NCBI GenBank assembly: GCA_023228025.1
Contig: JALOCD010000025.1
Span: 1-43,549 of the forward strand
Source of the DNA: Prolixibacteraceae bacterium
GTDB lineage: Bacteria; Bacteroidota; Bacteroidia; Bacteroidales; Prolixibacteraceae
Reading direction: 5' to 3'
DNA length: 43,549 nt
Under the pieces are notes generated by a model. The model worked only from the letters and a program-made list of their open reading frames with translations. It did not search any database and was not told where the DNA came from. Position 1 is the first letter of the stretch; the number at the start of each line of letters is the position of its first letter. The position numbers and the translations under genes were made by a program. Positions 17,216 to 25,318 of the stretch are shown here, in pieces.

Positions 17216-18646
17216 TTACATTTTCAATTTATTTTCTATTTCATCGATACTCAGCCTAAAATTTTTATCAATCTCTTTCAGGTTGGTGACAGTCCGGCAG
17301 GCATGAAGAACAGTGGCATGGTCTTTACCACCAATTTGTGAACCAATGGAAGCGAGTGATGACTGAGTCAAATTCTTGGCGAAATACATGGCAATCTGTC
17401 TTGCCTGAACAATCTCCCTTTTTCGGGTTTTAACAGAAAGGGAATCTACAGGTATACAGAAATAGTCAGAAACAACTTTCGAAATATAATCGATGGTCAA
17501 CTCTCTTTTGGTGTTGTTAACCAGTTTGTTAATCATCTTGATGGCCAAATCAAGGGTAATTTCCTTTTTATTGAGTGTAGCCTGCGCGAGCAAAGAGATC
17601 AGCGCTCCCTCCAATTCCCTTACGTTGCTGTTAATATGGGATGCAATGTATTCCAATACCACTTCAGAGATGACAATACCATCTTTATAGATCTTTTTCC
17701 GAAGGATATTCATTCTGGTTTCAAAATCTGGTACCTGAAGGTCAGCAGTAAGTCCCCATTTGAAACGGGACAGCAAACGTTGTTCCATCCCTTTCAGTTC
17801 GATGGGTGATTTATCTGAAGTCAGAATTAATTGCTTGCCCGATTGATGCAGATGATTAAAAATATGGAAGAATGTCTCCTGGGTTTTCTCTTTCCCTGCA
17901 AATTCCTGAACATCATCGATGATCAGGACGTCTATCATCTGGTAGAAATGCAAAAAGTCATTTCTGGAATTGTTTCGGGTAGCTTCAGAAAATTGAATAA
18001 AGAATTTGTTTGCATTTACATACAGTACAATCTTATCAGGAAACCGCTCTTTTACCTCTATTCCGATTGCCTGGGCTAAATGTGTTTTCCCCAGCCCTGA
18101 ATTTCCGTACAACATAAGGGGATTGAAAGCTGTTCCACCCGGCTTTTGGGCGACAGCATAACCGGCACTCCTGGCCAGACGATTGCATTCACCTTCAATA
18201 AAATTATCAAAAGTATTGTCTGATTTTAGCTGGGAATCGATTTGAATTTTCTGAATGCCGGGAATGACAAAAGGATTACGAATTCCGCTCTCATCTGATG
18301 GGACAATGGCAGAAACCGGTTTATTTTTTAAATTATTGTTTTGATTGGTAGGCAGTTTTATCGTATACGGTTTATTGTTTACACTGTTGTTATTGTCAAC
18401 AACGACATTGTATTCCAGCTTTGCCCCAGTGCCCAGCTCTTTCCGTAAGGTTTTTCTCAGGATATCAATGTATTGCTCTTCCAGGTACTCGTAAAAAAAA
18501 GGACTTGGAACCTGAATCGTTAAAACGTTGTTCTCCAGTTTAAGGGGAACAATAGGTTCAAACCAGGTTCTGTAACTTATGTTAGGAACGTTGTCTTTAA
18601 TAATTCTTAAACAACTATCCCAAATTGACACGTGATCTCTCTCCAT
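17216..18646 (-). CDS. dnaA: Chromosomal replication initiator DnaA
   Basis: The 476-residue protein has an N-terminal domain I (YRTWFEPIVPLKL), a low-complexity Asn-rich linker around residues 84-108, the AAA+ core with Walker A GNSGLGKT (residues 181-188) and Walker B VLIIDDVQEF, and the C-terminal DNA-binding domain with GGKDHATVLHACRTV near residue 445. It opens the replication origin. Length is typical. It has its own terminator. The 324-base upstream spacer shows no consensus DnaA boxes, so an adjacent origin is not supported. Confidence 0.97.
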   Translation of the reverse strand: MERDHVSIWDSCLRIIKDNVPNISYRTWFEPIVPLKLENNVLTIQVPSPFFYEYLEEQYIDILRKTLRKELGTGAKLEYNVVVDNNNSVNNKPYTIKLPTNQNNNLKNKPVSAIVPSDESGIRNPFVIPGIQKIQIDSQLKSDNTFDNFIEGECNRLARSAGYAVAQKPGGTAFNPLMLYGNSGLGKTHLAQAIGIEVKERFPDKIVLYVNANKFFIQFSEATRNNSRNDFLHFYQMIDVLIIDDVQEFAGKEKTQETFFHIFNHLHQSGKQLILTSDKSPIELKGMEQRLLSRFKWGLTADLQVPDFETRMNILRKKIYKDGIVISEVVLEYIASHINSNVRELEGALISLLAQATLNKKEITLDLAIKMINKLVNNTKRELTIDYISKVVSDYFCIPVDSLSVKTRKREIVQARQIAMYFAKNLTQSSLASIGSQIGGKDHATVLHACRTVTNLKEIDKNFRLSIDEIENKLKM

Positions 18647-18970
18647 CTAGGTTGCGGTAAAAAAAAGTAAAACTAAAAAAAGGTAATCGAGTTAAAGCCA
18701 AATAAGACAGATCATGATCAATACTTTTGTTCTTTATAGTTCGTCATCTAATTTTTTATATTTCAGTTAAATAAGTGAATAAATAAAGTTAATTACCTGA
18801 TAATCAGGATGATAGAATTTAGTAAAGGCCAAAATGCTGATAGTATGTTACTTCAATATTTTTTATACCCCTAAAATTTTTGATGTTTTATATTTTGACG
18901 GATGGCAAAATACTATAAAAATCAATCTTTTTTCGATGGGTTAAATTAGTTAAAAAAGATTAACTCAATG
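18647..18970. other. AT-rich spacer upstream of dnaA
   Basis: This 324-base stretch holds no credible gene. It contains a perfect palindrome CCTGAT-A-ATCAGG at 18796-18808, a GATCATGATC palindrome near 18713, and a weak hairpin AGTTAA/TTAACT near 18948-18965. No TTATnCACA boxes are visible. It should contain the dnaA promoter, but I could not place one with confidence. Confidence 0.5.
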
Positions 18971-20230
18971 TTACTTTGAACAAATTTTTAACGCTTTTTT
19001 CAGAGAAATTTCATCTTTGTTCTGATATGCTTTTAAAGTAGCCTGAGGAAAAGAGAGTTGCACCTTATTTAGAATCATTCTAATTTTATCATAAGACTTA
19101 TCCTCTCCGGCGAAATAAAGGAATTTGGATCCTTCTATTGATTCCTTAACATCTTTAATGCCTTGAAATATAGATGATTCAAGCGGTATTTGTACATTTG
19201 AACTGAATAAAAAAACTTTAAAGTCGATATTTTCAATAGTCTTATATTTGGATCCTGGAGCCAAATAAACCTCTTTCCCGAAGTTGAAAGCAGCAATTTT
19301 CAGGTATCGATGAGGATTAATTTTCAAGTCAACCAGTAGACGGTTCAGGTTTTCGCCCGACTCGGCCAATTGATTGTACAATGTTGAGTCTTTTACCAAA
19401 AGTCCAAGCGTTCCATTTGAATTGTTGATGTTGGATAGGATCGTTTCCAATCCAGCAGTTGATTTATTTAAATGTGTTATGATAGAATTAAGTTCAGACG
19501 GATTGATGGAATCACTGATGGCCGAGAAATTATTTAAGATCTTTCCCAACGCTTTTGAATCCTTGTTCAAATTTTCGGTGAGCTCTTTCAGGTTGACAAT
19601 GCTTGCAGAGAGATTTGTCTTTTGGGTACCGACTACAATGCTTAAATCACTCGATATTTGCTCAAGATTCTCCATGGTAAGGCTTATCTGCTTAAGGCTC
19701 TTCTCAATATTTCTCCTGGATTCACTGTTAAGTAAGATAGAAACCCCTGAAACGATAGAATCCAGTGACACGATTAATCGCTCGGCCTTGGCCTTGATCG
19801 GCGCAATCTGTTCAGTTACCTGGCTCATCAGATCGGATTCGATCTTTGTTTTGATGGTATCATTGTGCTGATAAAATTGTGAAGATTTACCCAGACTCAA
19901 CTTTACGACTTTTGAACCCAAAAGATCATTGTTGGCAATTTCGGCAGTTGTTCCAACAGGCAACGGAAACTTATTGAATACGGCGATTTTGACGATAAGA
20001 TCACCTGACAGATCATCGGAAAAATAGATTTCCCTCACGTAACCGATCTTTAATCCATTGAGCTGCACAACTGTAGAAACTTCTAAGCCGCCAACATTCT
20101 TGTATCTTGCAATGTATACCTTTTCAGTCCTTAGGATATCACGCCCTTTTAGAAAATTTATTCCCCAAACCAATACCATCAAGCTGATAGCCAAAACAAT
20201 ACCAATTTTAGACGTTTTTGAAATTTTCAC
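18971..20230 (-). CDS. MCE/MlaD-family lipid-transport protein with C-terminal SPOR-like domain
   Basis: The 419-residue protein starts with GTG and has an N-terminal membrane anchor (residues 9-27), then an MCE domain at about 37-115 (VGGLEVSTVVQLNGLKIGYV). A long helical stretch with repeated helices (140-300) is followed by NPHRYLKIAAFNFG, where Bacteroidota MCE proteins usually end. Beyond this, residues about 337-417 align with a SPOR domain: FKVFLFSSNVQIPLESSIFQ, LSFPQATLKAYQNKDEISLK. MCE proteins carry phospholipids between membranes, and SPOR binds septal peptidoglycan stripped of stem peptides. The gene follows the SPOR amidase by 122 bases on the same strand. Confidence 0.85.
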   Translation of the reverse strand: MKISKTSKIGIVLAISLMVLVWGINFLKGRDILRTEKVYIARYKNVGGLEVSTVVQLNGLKIGYVREIYFSDDLSGDLIVKIAVFNKFPLPVGTTAEIANNDLLGSKVVKLSLGKSSQFYQHNDTIKTKIESDLMSQVTEQIAPIKAKAERLIVSLDSIVSGVSILLNSESRRNIEKSLKQISLTMENLEQISSDLSIVVGTQKTNLSASIVNLKELTENLNKDSKALGKILNNFSAISDSINPSELNSIITHLNKSTAGLETILSNINNSNGTLGLLVKDSTLYNQLAESGENLNRLLVDLKINPHRYLKIAAFNFGKEVYLAPGSKYKTIENIDFKVFLFSSNVQIPLESSIFQGIKDVKESIEGSKFLYFAGEDKSYDKIRMILNKVQLSFPQATLKAYQNKDEISLKKALKICSK

Positions 20231-20352
20231 GGGTAAATAGTTTATTGAATATTAAATATCAGATACCTTTTAAATTGGCGGCGGTGACGCTCAAATGCCT
20301 CACAAAGGTAAAGAGGATTTAGATCAAATAAAAGCAGTGAATTCATCACAGT

Positions 20353-21642
20353 TTACTTTTTCTTTTCTTTCATCCAAACCATCTTGGTCTTATTGTTCTG
20401 AATTGAGACGATAAATGCGTCAGGAAATTTCTTTGATACCTCCTCGTAATTAGACTTTGTTGTTTGAAAAGAATCAGATTCGAAACAGTAATATTTATAA
20501 TTGCCGTTAAAAATCATCTCTTTGATGGGGGTAATGCCTTTGAACGACTTAGAATCAAGACTTATTTTTCTTGAGAAAACCCCAATCTGTATGGCATAGG
20601 TAATGCCACTTTCTGTAACCATTTTTTCTGGCCGCTTTTTTTCTGACAGTGTTCCACTTTTGACTTTTTGCAGAGTCTTGGTAGACGTATCCGCCACAAT
20701 TGAGTTCTTTCCACTGCGGGATGGTTCCAATTCGGTCTGATTTCTCTCCGGTGTTGATTTATGCTTTGGTTTTTGGGTATTTTCTGGATTAATTCCATTG
20801 GTTTGCCTGTCGGGAATAATTTCCTTTGTATCCAACTTTTCAAGGTAATTAATCAAAGAACCGTAAATGGAATGGGCTATTTCATTTCTGCCATTATCCG
20901 TCTGAAGGAAACTGTTCTCTTTTTTGTTGCTTAAATAGCCAGTTTCAATAAGTACGCTTGGCATGGCTGTTTCCCTGAGTACTAAGAAGCCGGCTTGTCT
21001 AACATCGCGGTTATTTCTTTGCGCAACCTCTTTAAAATTAGATTGCAGGATGGAAGCGAAGCGCAAACTTTGGTCCAGATAGGCATCCTGAACCAACTCG
21101 AACATGATGTAAGACTCAGAAAGATTAGGGTTAAAACCCTCATAACGCGTAGAGTAGTCTTCTTCCAGCAAGATTACACTGTTCTCTTTTTTAGCAACGT
21201 TCAGGTTATCTTCTGTTCTGTGCAAACCCAAAACATAGGTTTCCGTGCCGTGAATTTCCGGACTTCCACAATAATTTGCATGAATGGAAATAAACAAATC
21301 GGCATTGGCTTTGTTGGCTATTTGGGCCCTGTCCAGCAATGGCACAAAATAATCCCCATCCCTGATATAGACGACTTTGATGTTCTGTTGGTTTTGCCTG
21401 ATCAAATTCCCCAGTTTGAGCGCAATGTCCAAAACAATATTTTTTTCTTTGGCCTTTCCGACAACGGTTCCCGGATCTTTTCCACCATGACCCGCATCAA
21501 TGACTACTGTCTTAATTGAGCCATTTTTCTGTTGGCCATCAGCCCCGTAAAATACAAATGAGAAGATGATGAAAAGCCAAATCCATTTTATGCCAAAGGT
21601 TATAATTTTGCTGCCCATCACTCTATATAATTTAAGCCTCAT
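20353..21642 (-). CDS. N-acetylmuramoyl-L-alanine amidase with C-terminal SPOR-like domain
   Basis: The 429-residue protein has an N-terminal membrane/signal segment (WIWLFIIFSFVFYGADG) and an Amidase_3 domain with the zinc motifs VVIDAGHGGKDPG, ISIHANYCGSPEIHGTETY and VLIETGYLSNKKENS. A charged linker (about residues 270-340) is followed by a SPOR-like C-terminus (349-425: YAIQIGVFSRKISLDSKSFK, KKFPDAFIVSIQNNKTKMVW). It cuts the amide between MurNAc and the stem peptide during septum splitting. ATG 21618 (eight codons in) is an alternative start. It is transcribed toward the MCE-SPOR gene and away from lptD. Confidence 0.92.
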   Translation of the reverse strand: MRLKLYRVMGSKIITFGIKWIWLFIIFSFVFYGADGQQKNGSIKTVVIDAGHGGKDPGTVVGKAKEKNIVLDIALKLGNLIRQNQQNIKVVYIRDGDYFVPLLDRAQIANKANADLFISIHANYCGSPEIHGTETYVLGLHRTEDNLNVAKKENSVILLEEDYSTRYEGFNPNLSESYIMFELVQDAYLDQSLRFASILQSNFKEVAQRNNRDVRQAGFLVLRETAMPSVLIETGYLSNKKENSFLQTDNGRNEIAHSIYGSLINYLEKLDTKEIIPDRQTNGINPENTQKPKHKSTPERNQTELEPSRSGKNSIVADTSTKTLQKVKSGTLSEKKRPEKMVTESGITYAIQIGVFSRKISLDSKSFKGITPIKEMIFNGNYKYYCFESDSFQTTKSNYEEVSKKFPDAFIVSIQNNKTKMVWMKEKKK

Positions 21643-21719
21643 TCGCTGATGTTAAACGTATACAAAAATAGAAGATTAAATTATTTATCAGTGTACCCTT
21701 TTTGTCCGGTAGGATTTTT

Positions 21720-21727
21720 TACTTTTG
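21720..21727 (+). promoter_or_regulatory. Candidate -7 promoter element of lptD
   Basis: TACTTTTG matches TAnnTTTG. A TTTG lies 15 bases upstream at 21701-21704, a shorter spacing than usual. A start of transcription near 21734 would favour the TTG at 21783 as translation start. Confidence 0.35.
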
Positions 21728-21782
21728 CCTCAAGGGAAGGCGGATTGAAATCAGAATTTTAAAACGATCTAATTCTATAGAT

Positions 21783-24467
21783 TTGAGCACTATACGATTT
21801 ATTAAATATACTTTTTTACTGATTCTCATTTGGCAATCACTTGTTTTTGCTCAGGGACCGGCCTCAAGCAAAAGGAATATAAAAAGGCAATCAATCACTT
21901 CCTTACCCTCCTCGAAAAGAGATAAAAAAAGTGTAAGTGATTCATTAATAGTCATAAAGAAGGATTCAGTGGCATTGGATTCTCTTCAAAGCATTAAGAA
22001 TAATGATGATTTTGACGCCCAGGTAGATTATACTGCTGACGGGAAAATACTGTTTTTCAATAGTGCCAACAAGATATTCATGTACAAGAATGCGAAAGTT
22101 AAATACAAGGATATTGAACTTACCGCTGATTACATTGAATTAAATAAGGATAGTAACCTGGTACATGCAACCGGAAAACCTGATTCGACCGGGACAATTG
22201 TCGGAAAACCTGTATTTAAGCAAGGTGAACAGGAATTTGAAGCCGATGAAATCAAATACAATTTTCTTACCAAGAAGGGAATAGTCTATGGCGTGGTGAC
22301 GGAGCAGGAGGGGGGATTCATTCATAGTGGCAAGACGAAGCTGATGAATGATTCGACCTATAATCTGAAGGATGGCAAATATACGACCTGTGATGCCGAG
22401 CATCCTCATTTTTATCTTCAGATGACCAAAGCAAAAGTTCTTTCAAACAAAAAAATTGTAACCGGACCAGCCTATCTGGTTCTGGAAGATATTCCAATAT
22501 ACTTTTTATTCATCCCCTTTGGTTTCTTCCCGAACTCGCCAACCTATTCATCCGGTTTTTTAATGCCTACTTATGGTGATGAAATTAACAGGGGTTTCTT
22601 CCTGAGGGATATGGGTTATTATTGGGCCGCCAACGATTATTTCGATGTTGCATTGAGGGGGGATATTTTCTCTAAAGGATCTAGAGGGATAAAAATGCAT
22701 ACCAATTATAAACTTCGGTATAAATTCAGTGGTGGCCTTGACATTAACTTTTACAAGAATGTCTTTGGCGACAAGGGGTTACCCGATTATAAGATTCAGA
22801 ATGATTTTGCCATTACCTGGAACCACTCCATGGATTCAAAGGCAAGTCCCAATCAATCGTTTAGCGCGAGCGTCAACTTTTCTACAAGCCAGTATGATCA
22901 AAATAACTCATACACTACTCAGAATTACCTTACAAATACGAAACAATCCAGCATTTCCTATACCAAACGATGGGAAAATAGCCCGTTCTCAATGTCTGCC
23001 AACCTGCGACATTCGCAAAACAGTCGTGATACCACCATTAACCTGACTTTACCGCAAATGACATTCAATGTCAACCGGCTCTATCCGTTTAAGTCCGGAA
23101 ATTCTTCCGGACCCGAGAAATGGTATCAAAAGATTGGTCTTAGTTACAGTTTTGACATGCAGAACTCAATCAATACAAAAGAGTACAAGCTGATGCATAC
23201 AAATTTAGCCCGGGATTGGCAGAGTGGGGCGAAACACAGCATTCCGATCAGTACTTCATTTAAAGCATTGAAATTTATAACAATCAGTCCTTCAATAAAC
23301 TACAACGAAAGGTGGTACATGAGTCAGATCAGGAAGGCTTACGATCCGGTAAAAAAATTGGTTTACGTATCTGATACTATTTTTGGTTTTACCCGTGATT
23401 ATGATTATTCGGTCAGTGTTGGCGCCTCTACCAAAATTTATGGTAATTTCCTGCCATTAAACGCAAAGTCAAACATCAAGGGGATCAGGCACACGATGAC
23501 CCCAACCCTTAGTTTTAGTATGCAGCCTGATTTTAGTAATCCAAGTTACGGCATGTATGGAAATATTGAGTACTTCGATGACAAGGGAAACCCTGTCACC
23601 TTGAGATACCCACATCATGAGGGTGGAATTTATGGTACTGCCGGAGCTGGTAGATCTGGTTCGATAGGCTTGAATATTAGCAATATTCTTGAAATGAAGA
23701 TGTTGAATACCAATGATACAACTTCGAAGGAGAAATTCAAGAAAGTAAAGCTGATTGACCAGTTATCGCTGGCTACCTCTTACAATTTAGCAGCCGACTC
23801 GCTAAATCTCTCTAATATTAATCTGACTGCCCGTACAAAGGTTGCGGGTATTGACATAAACATGGGTGCCATCATGGATCCTTATGCCTTTGAAGATGGG
23901 CACCTGATAAATGTGTTTGAATTTGCGCGGACCAAAAAATTGGCACGATTAACCAGTGCCAATTTGTCTTTTGGTTATTCTTTCAAATCTAAATCACAGG
24001 AAGATAATAAGCAATTGAAACCTGGGACAAGTAAAGATGGAAAACCCCTTGAAAAATCTGAAGATCAAAAAATGATCGATAATGCCAGGAAAAACTATCC
24101 TGAAATACCGGAATATGTCGATTTCGATATTCCCTGGAATCTTTCATTCAATTATAATCTACGCTATAGCAAACCCAATCCCGTTACGGCACCAACCATA
24201 AATCAGACAGTGGAATTTAACGGGAGTCTCAACCTGACAAAGGGATGGGATATCGGTTTTTCATCAGGATTGGACATTCAGAAAATGGAGGTATCCTTCA
24301 CTCAGTTCAATATCTTCAGGGACATGCATTGCTTTCAAATGTCACTCAACCTTGTCCCATTCGGTTACAGACAGAGTTACAGCTTTACGATTCGGGCAAC
24401 AGCAGCCATGCTTCAGGACTTGAAGCTTAGTAAGCGTGAGAGTTTCTACGATCGGCAGCAGTATTAG
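21783..24467 (+). CDS. lptD: LPS-assembly outer-membrane protein LptD (OstA-like)
   Basis: From TTG 21783 the product is about 894 residues and begins with a clear signal peptide (STIRFIKYTFLLILIWQSLVFAQG). A basic linker, then an LptA/OstA-type beta-jellyroll (DGKILFFNSANKIFMYKNAK, ELTADYIELNKDSNLVHATG, about residues 85-230), is followed by the large C-terminal beta-barrel beginning PIYFLFIPFGFFPNSPTYSSGF. Length and order fit the Bacteroidota LptD that inserts lipopolysaccharide into the outer leaflet. The frame is open to a TTG at 21702, but that gives an unlikely basic N-terminal extension. It is divergent from the amidase. Confidence 0.85.
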   Translation: MSTIRFIKYTFLLILIWQSLVFAQGPASSKRNIKRQSITSLPSSKRDKKSVSDSLIVIKKDSVALDSLQSIKNNDDFDAQVDYTADGKILFFNSANKIFMYKNAKVKYKDIELTADYIELNKDSNLVHATGKPDSTGTIVGKPVFKQGEQEFEADEIKYNFLTKKGIVYGVVTEQEGGFIHSGKTKLMNDSTYNLKDGKYTTCDAEHPHFYLQMTKAKVLSNKKIVTGPAYLVLEDIPIYFLFIPFGFFPNSPTYSSGFLMPTYGDEINRGFFLRDMGYYWAANDYFDVALRGDIFSKGSRGIKMHTNYKLRYKFSGGLDINFYKNVFGDKGLPDYKIQNDFAITWNHSMDSKASPNQSFSASVNFSTSQYDQNNSYTTQNYLTNTKQSSISYTKRWENSPFSMSANLRHSQNSRDTTINLTLPQMTFNVNRLYPFKSGNSSGPEKWYQKIGLSYSFDMQNSINTKEYKLMHTNLARDWQSGAKHSIPISTSFKALKFITISPSINYNERWYMSQIRKAYDPVKKLVYVSDTIFGFTRDYDYSVSVGASTKIYGNFLPLNAKSNIKGIRHTMTPTLSFSMQPDFSNPSYGMYGNIEYFDDKGNPVTLRYPHHEGGIYGTAGAGRSGSIGLNISNILEMKMLNTNDTTSKEKFKKVKLIDQLSLATSYNLAADSLNLSNINLTARTKVAGIDINMGAIMDPYAFEDGHLINVFEFARTKKLARLTSANLSFGYSFKSKSQEDNKQLKPGTSKDGKPLEKSEDQKMIDNARKNYPEIPEYVDFDIPWNLSFNYNLRYSKPNPVTAPTINQTVEFNGSLNLTKGWDIGFSSGLDIQKMEVSFTQFNIFRDMHCFQMSLNLVPFGYRQSYSFTIRATAAMLQDLKLSKRESFYDRQQY

Positions 24468-24513
24468 CTTAGTAGATGGAATTTATATAATTGGCAATCA
24501 CACAGGCTATGCT

Positions 24514-25062
24514 TTATAAGAATAGTTCGCACCATTCTTCAAAACGCTTGCTGCTGTATTTTCCAAATTTTGCTATGGATTTTCGGACTTCGGCCAAAGA
24601 TTTTTCAGTTAAATTGGGGGAACTTTTGGAATAAAATTTATCAGCAAAGGCAATGATCTGCTCTTCCACCGATTCAGGAATTAAATCCCTCACGGGGAGG
24701 GGCAATTTCTTTTCGACAATCTCCTCCTTTGAAATACCTACTCCTGTATGTCTTTCACAAACCAATCCATGATCCGGAAATCCAAGCGAGGTCATGAGCT
24801 CACAGCCCAGATACCCGTGTGCCAGATAGGGAAAATCGCCAAAGCAATAGAGATTGGGCGCATTGGTCATAAATATTCCAATATCATGTGTCATGGCAGC
24901 CTCTTCAATAAATTGGAGATCCGGATTCAGCTCGCTGTGTTTCGATGCAATTTTCAAGGCTTTATCAGTCACTGCCTGGCTGTGGCTAACAAGAATATGG
25001 AAGGCCTTTGACTTCGGTTTGTAATATTTCGAGATCAGCGCTATTGAATCCATTGCCTTCAT
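24514..25062 (-). CDS. HD-domain phosphohydrolase
   Basis: The 182-residue cytoplasmic protein carries metal ligands of an HD domain: HSQAVTDKALKIA (His), EEAAMTHDIGIF (His-Asp) and, further on, a likely distal Asp in IIAFADKFYSKS. It is short and has no partner domain, resembling the stand-alone HD proteins often annotated as phosphohydrolases. The substrate is unknown. ATG 25062 and ATG 25053 are both possible starts. Its end faces the end of lptD with a 46-base gap. Confidence 0.85.
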   Translation of the reverse strand: MKAMDSIALISKYYKPKSKAFHILVSHSQAVTDKALKIASKHSELNPDLQFIEEAAMTHDIGIFMTNAPNLYCFGDFPYLAHGYLGCELMTSLGFPDHGLVCERHTGVGISKEEIVEKKLPLPVRDLIPESVEEQIIAFADKFYSKSSPNLTEKSLAEVRKSIAKFGKYSSKRFEEWCELFL

Positions 25063-25318
25063 GGTATTTGCTAAAATGTTTTTAACAAAAAAGTTAATTC
25101 CAGAGGATAAAATAAATCAAAAATTTTCACATAAGCCGTTTTTAAGCCCTTCAAATTGCTTAAATTGACGGTTAATCGCTATTTTTAAGCAATATTTAAA
25201 CAAGATTGAATGCTGATTAGAATTTAGTTGCCGGCACTGGAATAGAAACATTGCCTATTGTTCTTAAATATAAAGGTTAATGTGCTAATCATCAGTTATA
25301 TAATATAATATTTTACGG

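Noticed and set aside
18647..18970. Chromosomal origin next to dnaA
   Set aside because: The spacer is AT-rich but has no TTATnCACA-type boxes; the best is one poor match (TTATACCCC).
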